From Nordella sp. HKS 07 (GTDB lineage Bacteria > Pseudomonadota > Alphaproteobacteria > Rhizobiales > Aestuariivirgaceae): a stretch of 64,000 nucleotides of DNA. Numbering within the stretch: the stretch's first letter is position 1; every line of letters starts with the position of its first letter. The translations under genes were made by a program, and so were the position numbers. Location: contig NZ_CP049258.1 of the NCBI RefSeq assembly GCF_011046735.1, forward strand, positions 4,978,001-5,042,000, read 5' to 3'. Shown piece by piece: positions 17,206 through 26,342 of this stretch. The notes under the pieces are model-generated. The model made no database searches. It was given only the letters and a program-made list of their open reading frames with translations, and had not been told where the DNA came from.

Positions 17206-18169
17206 TGCGGGGGACGCCGGCCCAGTTCGATCGATACCGCGCTATTCGACGAATTACAGCCGCATCGTCAATTCGCGCCTCTATCAGGCAACGCTCGGCG
17301 CCGCGGTTGCGAGCCGGACGGGGCGGATGATCCTGCTTGCCGGCGTGCCGCTCCTCTGGCTGCTCGTCATGCATATCGGTCCCATCTACCAGATGGCGAA
17401 GATCAGCTTCCTTGCGCAATACCCGCTGCAGCAGGGGCGCGACGCGAGCTACACGCTCGCGAACTATGGGATCTTCTTCTCGGAATCGATCTACTTCATG
17501 CCGCTCATCAGGAGCTTCATCTTCTCGCTGGCGGCAACCGCGATCACTCTCATCGTCGTCTTTCCGGTCGCCTATTACGTAGCCAAGATCGTCAGGCCGG
17601 ACCGGCGCTCCAAGGCGCTTCTGCTCATTCTCGTGCCCTTCTGGGCAGGCGAGCTCATCCGCACCTTCTCGGTCATCATGCTGCTCGCCAATCGCGGCGC
17701 CTTGAATGTGCTCCTGCGCGATATCGGTCTCATCGACCGGCCGATCCCGATGCTCTACACCTCGTTTTCGCTGGGCTTCGGCCTCGTCTATCTGATCTGC
17801 CTCTATATGCTGCTGCCGCTCTATTCCTCGATCGAGAAGATCCCCAAGCATCTGCTCGACGCCGCGGCCGATCTGGGGGCAGGGCCCGTCACACGCTTCC
17901 GCCGCATCGTGCTGCCACTGTCGCGCGACGGCATCGTCTCGGGCTGCAGCCTGGTCTTTCTCACCTGCATCGGAGTCTTCGCCACACCGATGCTGCTCGG
18001 CGGGCCGACCACGGTCATGTTCCCCGAGACGATCAGCGGCTTCTTCCATGGCGCCAGCGACAAATGGCCGGTCGGTGCCGCCTTCGCCTTGATCATGCTC
18101 GTCTCGGCCCTGACCACGGCCGGCATCTTCATGCGCCTGGTCGGCGGCAAAGCGACGAAGTTGATGTGA
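17084..18169 (+). CDS. ABC transporter permease (PotB-type), start uncertain
   Basis: Up to 361 residues. The membrane part (about 80-355) has six hydrophobic segments and the EAA loop DAAADLGAGPVTRFRRIVLPLS that docks the ATPase. The first about 40 residues (TPSPGLRPPSPASGRGG) are encoded by the right half of the palindromic repeat pair and are unlike any permease. No clear start is visible between the repeat and ATG 17327, which gives 280 residues and follows a GGGG-rich site; but the 40 residues before it (RYSTNYSRIVNSRLYQ) look protein-like, so translation probably begins inside the repeat. The stop overlaps the next start (TGATG). Confidence 0.85.
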   Translation: MTPHERAELAQSVSSSVTMLANNTPSPGLRPPSPASGRGGNAGDAGPVRSIPRYSTNYSRIVNSRLYQATLGAAVASRTGRMILLAGVPLLWLLVMHIGPIYQMAKISFLAQYPLQQGRDASYTLANYGIFFSESIYFMPLIRSFIFSLAATAITLIVVFPVAYYVAKIVRPDRRSKALLLILVPFWAGELIRTFSVIMLLANRGALNVLLRDIGLIDRPIPMLYTSFSLGFGLVYLICLYMLLPLYSSIEKIPKHLLDAAADLGAGPVTRFRRIVLPLSRDGIVSGCSLVFLTCIGVFATPMLLGGPTTVMFPETISGFFHGASDKWPVGAAFALIMLVSALTTAGIFMRLVGGKATKLM

Positions 18170-18963
18170 TGCGAGCCTATTTCACCGACATTCCCCGCAC
18201 CTTGCTCACCATGGGCTACTGGGCCTTCGTGCTCTATCTGCTGGTGCCGCTCACCCTCATGATGGCGATGAGCTTCAAGGACGCGAATTTCATCGCCTTT
18301 CCGATCGGCGACTGGACCTTGCGCTGGTACGCGCAGGTCATGCAGGACCGGCAGTTCCTCCAGGCCTGTCTCTATTCCATCGTCATTGCGGCCGTGACCA
18401 CGCTCTCAGCCACCGTGATCGGCGTATGGATCGCCATGCTCATCACCCAGGCCTCGAGCCGTTGGAGCGGCGTTCTTTTCGCGCTCGCCTGCCTGCCGGC
18501 GGTGGTGCCCGGCATGATCTCGGCCATTTCGCTGCGCGTCTTCATCTCGACCATCGACCTGCCGACCGGTACCGCGGCCATCGTGCTGGGTCATACAGTG
18601 CATGCGGTGCCTTTCGTCGTGGTCATGGCGCTGACGCGGCTGCGCTCGATGCCGCCCAATCTTGTCGATGCGGCGCGCGATCTCGGCGCCGACAGCGTCG
18701 TCGCCTTCTTCCGCGTGACGTTGCCTTATCTGGGTCCCGCCATCTTCGGCGGCATGATCTTCTGCGTGCTGCTCAGCGTCGATGATTTCGTGCGCACCTT
18801 CTTCCTTGGCGGCTACCGCCCGACCTTGCCGATGTTGATCTTCGCGAAGGTGCAGGGCGGCATGTCGCCCGAGATAAACGCGATGGCGACGCTGGTGCTC
18901 GTCGTCACCGCCGCCGTCGGCCTCTATGCCGAATATATGACCCGCCGTTCGAGGAGCCGCTGA
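18169..18963 (+). CDS. ABC transporter permease (PotC-type)
   Basis: 264 residues, about six membrane segments, with the EAA loop VDAARDLGADSVVAFFRVTLPYL near residue 165-187. This is the second inner-membrane subunit, forming a heterodimer with the upstream permease. Start and stop overlap both neighbours by one base (TGATG), so the subunits are translationally coupled. Sequence type is that of spermidine/putrescine-class permeases. Confidence 0.9.
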   Translation: MRAYFTDIPRTLLTMGYWAFVLYLLVPLTLMMAMSFKDANFIAFPIGDWTLRWYAQVMQDRQFLQACLYSIVIAAVTTLSATVIGVWIAMLITQASSRWSGVLFALACLPAVVPGMISAISLRVFISTIDLPTGTAAIVLGHTVHAVPFVVVMALTRLRSMPPNLVDAARDLGADSVVAFFRVTLPYLGPAIFGGMIFCVLLSVDDFVRTFFLGGYRPTLPMLIFAKVQGGMSPEINAMATLVLVVTAAVGLYAEYMTRRSRSR

Positions 18964-20048
18964 TGCAACCGGTCGTTCAGTTCGAGAATGTCACCAAGGC
19001 CTATGGCCAGGCGGTGGCGGTGGACAATCTCACCCTCGCGATCGAGCCCGGCAAGTTCGTGAGCTTGCTTGGCCCCTCGGGCTGCGGCAAGTCGACCACC
19101 TTGCGCATGCTGGGCGGTTTCGAGACGCCGAATTCGGGCCGCATCCTGCTCGCCGGCAAGGACGTGACGAACTTGCCCCCCAACAAGCGCAATGTGAACA
19201 TTGTCTTCCAGGACTATGCGCTTTTTCCTCACATGAATGTCGCCCGCAACATCGCGTTCGGGCTCGAGCTGCAGGGCAAATCTTCCGACGCCATCCACCG
19301 CCGGGTAATGGAGCTCCTGGCGCTGGTCAGGCTCGAAGATTTCGCCGAGCGTTTGCCGCAGGAGCTGTCGGGCGGCCAGCGCCAGCGTGTGGCGCTGATG
19401 CGCGCACTCGCCCCCGATCCGCAGGTGCTCCTCCTCGACGAGCCTCTCTCGGCCCTCGATGCGAAACTGCGCCTGCAGATGCAGATCGAGCTGAAGGCGA
19501 TTCAGGAGACGACGGGCAAGACCTTCCTGTTCGTGACTCATGACCAGGAGGAGGCGCTCACCATGTCGGACGTCATCGTCGTCATGAACAACGGCCGGAT
19601 CGAGCAGATGGGCGACCCGCACACGCTCTATTCGCGTCCCAACAGTGTTTTCGTCGCCAACTTCATCGGCGAGGCCAATCTGCTGAAGGCGACTGTCATC
19701 GGCAAGGAGGGCGACCGCACCGCCTTGCGCTGGAACGGGCTCGAGGTCCAGGCCGCGACAACCGCCCATGCCGCCAAGGCGGGCGATGCCGCCTGCATCG
19801 TGGTGAGGCCCGAGGCGATCCAGTTTTCGGCCAAGCCCGCGGATGGTGTGAACGCGATGCCGGGCAAGATCCGCCAGCGTGTCTTCAAGGGCAATCACAC
19901 TTCGATGCTGGTCGAGGTCGCCGACGGCACCCGCCTCAACGCGCTCGTCCATCTGGGCGATGCCGAGGCGGCGAATGGAGAGGATGTGTGGATCAGCTGG
20001 AAGCCGCAGAATGCGACCGTCGTTCGCGATGAGGCGGTGCCGGCGTGA
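18963..20048 (+). CDS. ABC transporter ATPase (PotA-type)
   Basis: 361 residues. Walker A GPSGCGKST (about 37-45), Q-loop FQDYALFPH, signature LSGGQRQRVALMRAL, Walker B VLLLDEPLSALD and H-loop VTHDQEEAL, followed by a C-terminal TOBE domain (about 240-350). It powers import by the two upstream permeases in the cytoplasm. TGATG overlap with the permease and a GTGA overlap with the oxidoreductase gene continue the operon. Confidence 0.93.
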   Translation: MQPVVQFENVTKAYGQAVAVDNLTLAIEPGKFVSLLGPSGCGKSTTLRMLGGFETPNSGRILLAGKDVTNLPPNKRNVNIVFQDYALFPHMNVARNIAFGLELQGKSSDAIHRRVMELLALVRLEDFAERLPQELSGGQRQRVALMRALAPDPQVLLLDEPLSALDAKLRLQMQIELKAIQETTGKTFLFVTHDQEEALTMSDVIVVMNNGRIEQMGDPHTLYSRPNSVFVANFIGEANLLKATVIGKEGDRTALRWNGLEVQAATTAHAAKAGDAACIVVRPEAIQFSAKPADGVNAMPGKIRQRVFKGNHTSMLVEVADGTRLNALVHLGDAEAANGEDVWISWKPQNATVVRDEAVPA

Positions 20049-21547
20049 CTGTTCCTTCCATCGGCGCCGCCATGGCGACAAGCCTGTCCGAGCTCGAGCA
20101 ACGCGTGCGCGACGATCTCGCCTGCCTGTGCGTGCCGCCGGCCAACTGGGTCGTGCCCAGCGAAGCCCCGGGCGGCGAGCCCGTCCATGACGTGATCATC
20201 ATCGGCGGCGGCATGTGCGGCCTCGTCGCGAGCTTCGCCTTGCGCAGCGCCGGCATCCGCAATTTTCGCATTCTCGACAAGGCGCCTAAGGGTCTCGAAG
20301 GCCCGTGGTTGACCTACGCGCGCATGGAGACGCTGCGCTCGCCCAAGCAGTTGACCGGCCCCGCCTATGGCATGGCCTCGCTCACCTTCCGCGCCTGGTT
20401 CGTCGCGCAGTTCGGGCATGCCGCCTGGGAGGCGCTCGACAAGATTCCGCGCCCGATGTGGGCCGACTACCTGCGCTGGTACCGCGACGTGCTCGATCTC
20501 CCCGTCGAGAATGAGGTCGAGGTGCTACGCATCTTGCCCGAGGGAGATTTCCTGCGTCTCGATCTGGCGGGCCAGGGAAGGCGCGAAGACAAGGTGCTCG
20601 CCCGCCGGGTGATCATGGCGACCGGCCGCGACGGAACGGGGCGCGCCAATATCCCGTCCTTCGTCGACGGCCTGCCCAGGAGCCACTGGGCCCATTCCGC
20701 CGACCCGATCGACTTCACGGCGCTGAAGGGCAAGCGCGTGGTCGTGGTCGGCGTCGGCGCTTCCGCGGTCGACAATGCGGCCGAGGCGCTGGAAGCAGGC
20801 GTCGCCGAGGTCCGCCTCCTGGCGCGCCGCAAGACCATGCCGACCATCAACAAGCTGATGGGCATCGGCTCCTTCGGTTTCACCGCCGCCTATTCGGATC
20901 TGAGCGACGCGTGGCGTTGGCGCATCATGCACTATTCCTTCCTCACCCAGACGCCGGCGCCGCGCGGTTCGACCTTGCGGGTGAGCCGGCATGAGAATGC
21001 CTATTTCCATTTCGGCGCCGGCGTCGAGAAGGCGCGCCTCCACGGCGACGAAGTGGTGTTGGATCTGAGCGAGGGCAGGCGGCTCGCCACCGACTTCATC
21101 ATCCTTGGCACCGGCTTCCTGGTCGAGCCCTTGGCCCGCACCGAGCTCGCGGGTTATGCCGACAGGATCGCGCTGTGGCGCGACCGCTATGAGCCGCCCG
21201 ATGGCCTCGAGCAGCAGCAGCTGGGGAATTTCCCTTATCTCGGCGACGATTTCAGCTTTTTGGAGCGCAACGCCGGCGAGGCTCCCTGGCTCTTGCGCAT
21301 CCACTGCTTCAACTATGGCGCGAGCGTCAGTCTAGGCAAGACCAGCGGCGATATTCCGGGCATCAGTGAGGGGGCAGCCTGGCTCGCCCGCGCCATCGCC
21401 GCCAAATTCTATGGCGAGGATATCGAGGAGCATTGGCGCCGGCTCCTGGCCTATGCGACGCCCGAGCTCAAGGGCGACGAATGGCGGATCAGTGACGTGC
21501 CGGACGAGGCGGCGGAAGAACCTGCTAAAAGAAGAGGACTGAGATGA
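20045..21547 (+). CDS. FAD/NAD(P)-dependent oxidoreductase (flavin monooxygenase-like)
   Basis: 500 residues from a GTG that overlaps the preceding stop (GTGA); ATG 20072 is a possible alternative. An FAD-binding Rossmann motif IIGGGMCGLVA (about 52-62) is followed by a second dinucleotide motif VVGVGASAVDNA (about 236-247) and a conserved ILGTGF segment. The layout is that of class B flavin monooxygenases and related NAD(P)/FAD oxidoreductases. In this operon it probably oxidises the imported compound or a breakdown product; the reaction itself is not evident. Confidence 0.82.
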   Translation: MTVPSIGAAMATSLSELEQRVRDDLACLCVPPANWVVPSEAPGGEPVHDVIIIGGGMCGLVASFALRSAGIRNFRILDKAPKGLEGPWLTYARMETLRSPKQLTGPAYGMASLTFRAWFVAQFGHAAWEALDKIPRPMWADYLRWYRDVLDLPVENEVEVLRILPEGDFLRLDLAGQGRREDKVLARRVIMATGRDGTGRANIPSFVDGLPRSHWAHSADPIDFTALKGKRVVVVGVGASAVDNAAEALEAGVAEVRLLARRKTMPTINKLMGIGSFGFTAAYSDLSDAWRWRIMHYSFLTQTPAPRGSTLRVSRHENAYFHFGAGVEKARLHGDEVVLDLSEGRRLATDFIILGTGFLVEPLARTELAGYADRIALWRDRYEPPDGLEQQQLGNFPYLGDDFSFLERNAGEAPWLLRIHCFNYGASVSLGKTSGDIPGISEGAAWLARAIAAKFYGEDIEEHWRRLLAYATPELKGDEWRISDVPDEAAEEPAKRRGLR

Positions 21548-22032
21548 AGGATATGATGCTGGAGCTGGCGGGGATCGCTTCCGACAGCCCCTTGGCGGCG
21601 GTTGCCGGAAAACGTGCCGATATTTTCGAGCTGACGCACAAAACGCATGACGCAGCGCTGAAGCCCGCCGAGCCGGGCGGCCTTTCGCATGGACTGCGCG
21701 CGGCACTCGCCTGCCGCATCGCCGCCCTCAATGGCGATGAAGCCTTCCTCAAGCATTTCCGCAAGCTCTTGCAGGAGGCGAAAGCGGGCGATGCCGAGAA
21801 GCGCGTGGCCGAGCTCTCCTGCACCGGCAGCGACGCGCGCACGTCAGCGCTCGTCCGCCATACCGATCTCGTTGCTTGTGAACCCAAGAAGGCCTCGGGC
21901 GCCGACATGGAGCTTCTCTCCAAGGCCGGTATTTCCGGCCCCGATATCGTCCGCCTCTCCGAGCTGGTCGCCTTTGTGAGCTACCAGATCCGCGTCGTCG
22001 CGGGATTGCGCCTGATGAAGGGGACCCAATGA
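21544..22032 (+). CDS. CMD-domain protein (Avi_7170-like)
   Basis: 162 residues, mostly helical. SHGLRAALACRIAALNGDEAFLKHF and the C-terminal VRLSELVAFVSYQIRVVAGLRLM match the carboxymuconolactone-decarboxylase-like family that pairs with an alkylhydroperoxidase-domain protein (TIGR04029/TIGR04030 type). It lacks the CxxC redox pair itself. ATGA overlaps on both sides couple it to the oxidoreductase and the next gene. It probably works as a complex with the AhpD-like partner, in a role not yet defined. Confidence 0.65.
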   Translation: MKDMMLELAGIASDSPLAAVAGKRADIFELTHKTHDAALKPAEPGGLSHGLRAALACRIAALNGDEAFLKHFRKLLQEAKAGDAEKRVAELSCTGSDARTSALVRHTDLVACEPKKASGADMELLSKAGISGPDIVRLSELVAFVSYQIRVVAGLRLMKGTQ

Positions 22033-22604
22033 GCCAGATTGTCAAGGATTTCACCATCACTGTTCCCGGATGGCGTCCGTTTGTGACGCCGGTCGATCTC
22101 GATCAAGCGACGCCGGCGCAGCTCGACGCCCTGCAGGTGACGCCCTCCAACCGCAAGATCTCGGACTATGTGCTGGTGCTGGCGCATGATCCCGAGACGC
22201 TGAAGCATCGCTCGCCGCTCTTCAATGCCATCATGTACAACCGCGGGGGCCTGTCGCGCGCCGAGCGTGAGATGGGCGCCGTCGCTGCTTCCGTCGTTAA
22301 CCGCTGCATTTATTGCGCCGCCGTCCATGCCGAGCGCTACAATCAGCTCGCCAAGGACGAGGCGGCGATGAGCAAAGTCTTCGCCAGCGGGGCCAAGGCC
22401 GAGCTCGAGCCACGCCTCAAGGCGATCCTCGATTTCGCGATGAAATTGTCGCAGTGCCCTCCCACCGCCACGCCGGACGACATCCAGGCGTTGCGGGGTG
22501 CCGGCCTCGACGAGGAGGAGATCCTCGACCTCATTCTGTCGTGTTCGCTCTTTGGCTGGGCTAACCGCCTGATGCACACTTTGGGAGAGCCGGTCGCGGC
22601 ATGA
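22029..22604 (+). CDS. Peroxidase-related AhpD/CMD-family protein
   Basis: 191 residues with the AhpD-type active site CIYCAAVHAERY (C95 and C98) inside an all-helical CMD fold. The start PGWRPFVTPVDLDQATPAQLDAL is typical of the peroxidase-related enzymes of this family. These proteins use the CxxC pair and nearby His and Glu for peroxide or thiol chemistry. It may protect against the peroxide made by the flavin enzyme. It starts inside the previous stop codon (ATGA) and ends inside the next start. Confidence 0.78.
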   Translation: MSQIVKDFTITVPGWRPFVTPVDLDQATPAQLDALQVTPSNRKISDYVLVLAHDPETLKHRSPLFNAIMYNRGGLSRAEREMGAVAASVVNRCIYCAAVHAERYNQLAKDEAAMSKVFASGAKAELEPRLKAILDFAMKLSQCPPTATPDDIQALRGAGLDEEEILDLILSCSLFGWANRLMHTLGEPVAA

Positions 22605-23203
22605 CGAGTAAGGCGCCAGTGCTCAGTTTGAGTGAGCCGCCGGCCATCGGGCCGAAGCTCCAGGCTGAGCGCAAGGCGCGCAATCTGACGCTGGCCGAGC
22701 TGGCGCGGGCCTCGGGCGTCTCGCGTTCGATGCTGTCCGAGATCGAGCGCGGCGACGCCAATCCGACCTATGGCACGCTCTGGCATCTGACACGCGCACT
22801 CGGTCTCGACATGACGAGTCTCCTGTCGGGGGCGAGCGATGAGACGCGCGCCATCGACCATCAGACCGAGCATTCGACGCCGGTGATCCGCAGCGCCGAC
22901 GGAACCTGCACGCTGCAGATTCTGTCGCCGGCTGCGATGGTGTCGATCACCGAATGGTATCTTCTGAGCTTCGAGCCCGGTGGCCAGCTCATCAGCGAGC
23001 CGCATGCTCATGGCACGGTCGAGCATCTGCATTGCACCGAGGGCGAGATCACGGTGAGGAGCGGCGGGTCGGAAACCCGTCTATGCGCCGGCGAAACGGC
23101 GCGTTATGCCGCCGATGTCGAGCACGGGCTGGTGAGCGCCGGTCGCGTGGGCGCCAAGGCCTTCCTGGTCGTCGCCTTCGATCTCAGCAAGAAAACCAGA
23201 TAG
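22601..23203 (+). CDS. XRE-family regulator with C-terminal cupin domain
   Basis: 200 residues. The helix-turn-helix is at about 20-75 (RNLTLAELARASGVSRSMLSEIERG). A cupin barrel is at about 120-195 with the metal or ligand signature EPHAHGTVEHLHCTEGE. XRE-cupin proteins sense a small molecule in the barrel and control nearby catabolic genes. Its ATGA overlap with the operon suggests it regulates the transport and oxidation genes around it. Confidence 0.88.
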   Translation: MTSKAPVLSLSEPPAIGPKLQAERKARNLTLAELARASGVSRSMLSEIERGDANPTYGTLWHLTRALGLDMTSLLSGASDETRAIDHQTEHSTPVIRSADGTCTLQILSPAAMVSITEWYLLSFEPGGQLISEPHAHGTVEHLHCTEGEITVRSGGSETRLCAGETARYAADVEHGLVSAGRVGAKAFLVVAFDLSKKTR

Positions 23204-23228
23204 ACCCCTTCACGGAGAAAATCAGAAA

Positions 23229-24309
23229 ATGCGCGTAGGAATTGTTGGAGCCGGATCGATCGCCTTCGGTACGGCCTGTCTTCTCGAGCAGATGGGCCAT
23301 GAGGCCATGCTGTGGTCGCCCTCAGGCGAGCGCACCAAGACGCTGGCCAACGGAGTCACATTGACCGCGACCGGCGCCATCGAAGGCACGTTCCATCCGA
23401 AAGTCGCGGCCGACGCCCGGGAACTCGTCGCGGCCGCTGATGTGCTCTTCGTCGCGCTCCCGGGCTATGGCCATAAATTCGTCTTCGACGCGATCGCCCC
23501 CCTTCATCCACGCCGATCAGGCCGTCGTGATCAGCTCGCACGCCTCCTTTGGCGCGCTCTATCTCGGCCGCGCGCTGGCGCAACGTGGCGTCGTTGTGCC
23601 GATCGTTGCCTGGGGCACCACCATCGTCACCGGCCGGCAGAAGGGCCCGGCCGAGGTCAATGTGAGCACGGTGCGCAAGAAGGTCGATCTCGCGACCGTT
23701 CCGGCGGCGCGCAGTGCCGAGGGGCTCGCTTTGTGCCAGAAACTCTTCGGTGATCGTTTCGTCGACCGCGGCAGCCTGATGGCGATCGCGCTCAGCAATC
23801 TCAACCCGCAGAACCATATGGGCATCGCGCTTTGCAATCTGACACGGATGGAGCGCGCCGAGAGCTGGAGCCAGGGCCAGAATGTCACCCCGAAAGTGGG
23901 CGCGCTGCTCGAGGCGCTGGATGAGGAGCGGCTCGCCATTGCCAAGGCCCTCGGTCTCGATGTGCGCACCATCTTCCAGCATTTCCATCTGTCTTTCCAT
24001 GTTCCGGTGAGCTCGATTTCGCAGATGAACCAGGAGATGCACGCGGCCGGCAATGGCGGCGCGGGGCCGACGACGGCCGACAGCCGCTACGTACTCGAGG
24101 ACGTGCCCTTCGGCCTGGTGATGACGGTGAAGCTCGGCCGTCTCGCCGGCAGGCCTGCGGAGCTGCATGAATCAGGCATCAGGATTTTCTCGGCCCTTTA
24201 TGGCCGCGACTTCTTCGCCGAAAACGATCTGCTCGCCGCCCTTGACGTCGACAGCCTGTCACTGGCCGATCTCGTCCAGCTGTCGCGCGATGGGTATCCC
24301 GCCGGATAA
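23229..24309 (+). pseudogene. NAD(P)-dependent octopine/nopaline dehydrogenase-family gene with one frameshift
   Basis: The N-terminal frame (VGIVGAGSIAFGTACLLEQMGHEA, Rossmann fold) is intact to about residue 91. It leaves the correct frame at a run of six C (23497-23502); five C would restore DAIAPFIHADQAVVIS and an open frame of 359 codons to the stop at 24307. The C-terminal part has the helical opine-dehydrogenase domain (NPQNHMGIALCNLTRMER, FHLSFHVPVSSISQMNQEM). The family reduces or oxidises secondary-amine dicarboxylates such as opines. A GGAGAA site precedes the ATG. It is the last gene of the operon. The shift may be a true mutation or a homopolymer error. Confidence 0.8.
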
Positions 24310-24313
24310 CCAG

Positions 24314-24366
24314 CATGAGCTTCCCCCTCTCCCATGCTGCACACGGGAGAGGGGTGACTTGGGGGG
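24314..24366. repeat. Single hairpin of palindromic repeat family 1
   Basis: CCCCCTCTCCC and CGGGAGAGGGG pair across a 10-base loop, followed by TGACTTGGGGGG, a worn match to the rest of the family unit. It lies between two convergent genes and may act as a transcription stop for both. Confidence 0.5.
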
Positions 24367-24372
24367 AAAGAT

Positions 24373-26325
24373 CTAAGCCCGGAACTGCTTGAGCAGGTTC
24401 GAAATGCTGGTCTGCTGGGTGGCGGCGCCGGCATCGGCGGGCGGCGGGGCCACCATGTCGCCTTGCGGCAAGGGCGGCAGCGTGCGGCGCAGCCGTGAGC
24501 CGAGGCCCTGAAGATCGGGAATGGGGGCGGGCTGGCCGGCGCCCGGCGGCATATAGGCGGCGGCCGGCTGGCGCTGAGGCGCCGACGTCCGCTGCGGCTC
24601 GGCCGTTGCCGGCGCGGCCGCCGGTTCGGGATCGACGCTGTAGGAGCCGAAGGACTGCTGACGCCAGCGCGACACCACGTCCTGCAGGAAGGTCTCGCTC
24701 GGCGCTTCCTTGGCCCAGCCTTCGGTGAAGGAGGCGGTGTTGCTCTTGGGCCACGCATGGGCGGGCAGCATGTCGAACTTGACGCGGGTCGGCAGCGCCA
24801 CGCCTTCCCCGAAAGTGATGGCATCGCCCGTGCCCATCGTCGACATGAAGTCGAGAAGGCTCCTCGCCGCATCCGAGATGCCGGCTTTCAGGATCTCCTG
24901 GTCGCGCTCATTGCTGAGGCGGAAGGAGAAGATCGTGCTGCATTGCGACAGGATGGTCGGATCGAGTTCGGCCGGGCGCTGCGTCACGAGACACAGCGAC
25001 ACGCCGTATTTGCGGCCTTCCTTGGCGATGCGCGAGATCGCCCGCTTGGTCGGCTCGAAACCCAGCGTGCGGTCGATCGGCACATAGCGATGCGCTTCCT
25101 CGCACACGAAGGTGATCGGGATCTGGCCGCCGCTCCACAGGCCGAAATCGAAGGCGAGCCGCGCCAGCACCGACACCACGACATTGATGATCTCGGACGG
25201 CAGGCCGCCGAGCTCGAGGATGGAGATCGGCTTGCCGGCGACCGGGATCCGGAAGATGCGCGACAGCGTCTGCGCCATCGTGTCCTGGACGGTGAGATTG
25301 CCGAACATGAAGGCATAGCGCGGGTCGCGTGAGATCGCCTCGACGCGCGCCTTCAGCCGCTTGTAGGGGGCGAGTTCGCCCCTGAGGTCGAGCTTGCCGA
25401 TGCTCTCTTCGAGCAGCGCCACCAAGTCAGAGGCGCGATAGGGTACCGGGGAGTCGACGCCGACATTCACGCTTTCGGAATCGCGCGTGCGCAGCAGGTG
25501 CGCCTTGTCCTTGCGCTGATTTTGCATGTAGCGCTGCTTGGCGATCGGGATCAGCTCGCGCAGGATCTCGATATCCGTCTCGCGATGCGCTTGGGTGCCG
25601 ATCAGGATCTCGACGATTTCCTCGAAATTGAGCAGCCAGAAGGGCAGCGTCATGTTCTCGGGCGTGATGACTTCCGACCATTCGTTGAAGGACTGCTCAT
25701 ATTCCCGGTGGACGTCGAGCAAAACGATATGGGCCTGCGGGTTCTTTTCCAGGATGCGCCTGAGGATCAGCGCCACCGAGCAGGACTTGCCGGTGCCGGT
25801 GGTGCCGAGCACGGCGAAGTGCTTGCCGAGCAGCTCGTCGATCTTGACCATCGCCGGGATGGACGCGTCCTGCTGGATATGGCCGATGCGGATGGAGGTG
25901 TCGGTGTCGCAGGCATAGGCCTTGGAGAGCTCCTCCTTGCTCGCCCGGAACACCACATTGCGGAGCGAGGGATAGCTCGAAATGCCGCGCCGGAAGGATT
26001 TCGGCCTGCCCAGCTCGTCTTTCGGCAACTCTCCGATGAACTCGACCTCGATGATGCGCAGCTCCTGGTCGCTTTGTCCGTGCGAGGGCATCGGCGAACT
26101 CAAGGCCGAGACGAGCGCCAGCGTGACGGAATGGAGTGTATCCACTTTGAGCAGCGTGCCGATCTCCGGACAATGGCTGGAGGCGTGCTGGTACTGGCCG
26201 TCGGCGGTGTCGAGCAGGATGATGGCATGGGCGCCGGTGACCGCGACGATACGCCCGATGCGCTCGACGCTGTCGATGGCGGGACTCCTCGAGCGTGACG
26301 CTGCCTGAACCTGGGCCGCTTGCAT
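24373..26325 (-). CDS. HerA-like ATPase (DUF87 family)
   Basis: 650 residues from ATG 26325 (GAGAGAGA site upstream). A HAS-barrel-like N-terminal domain (about 20-130) is followed by a HerA/FtsK-type ATPase with Walker A GTTGTGKS (174-181), HIVLLDVHREY, and Walker B FVCEEAHRYVP, with a late arginine-finger-like SNERDQE. The C-terminal 100 residues are Pro/Ala-rich. HerA translocases move DNA with NurA-type nucleases or work in defence systems, but here the partner is a histidine kinase 17 bases upstream. The role is therefore open. Confidence 0.85.
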   Translation of the reverse strand: MQAAQVQAASRSRSPAIDSVERIGRIVAVTGAHAIILLDTADGQYQHASSHCPEIGTLLKVDTLHSVTLALVSALSSPMPSHGQSDQELRIIEVEFIGELPKDELGRPKSFRRGISSYPSLRNVVFRASKEELSKAYACDTDTSIRIGHIQQDASIPAMVKIDELLGKHFAVLGTTGTGKSCSVALILRRILEKNPQAHIVLLDVHREYEQSFNEWSEVITPENMTLPFWLLNFEEIVEILIGTQAHRETDIEILRELIPIAKQRYMQNQRKDKAHLLRTRDSESVNVGVDSPVPYRASDLVALLEESIGKLDLRGELAPYKRLKARVEAISRDPRYAFMFGNLTVQDTMAQTLSRIFRIPVAGKPISILELGGLPSEIINVVVSVLARLAFDFGLWSGGQIPITFVCEEAHRYVPIDRTLGFEPTKRAISRIAKEGRKYGVSLCLVTQRPAELDPTILSQCSTIFSFRLSNERDQEILKAGISDAARSLLDFMSTMGTGDAITFGEGVALPTRVKFDMLPAHAWPKSNTASFTEGWAKEAPSETFLQDVVSRWRQQSFGSYSVDPEPAAAPATAEPQRTSAPQRQPAAAYMPPGAGQPAPIPDLQGLGSRLRRTLPPLPQGDMVAPPPADAGAATQQTSISNLLKQFRA

Positions 26326-26342
26326 GTTCTCTCTCTCGCCGG

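Noticed and set aside
15748-20081. Several long minus-strand frames opposite the PotD/PotA operon
   Set aside because: They mirror well-recognised transporter genes, have antisense composition, and show no family motif.
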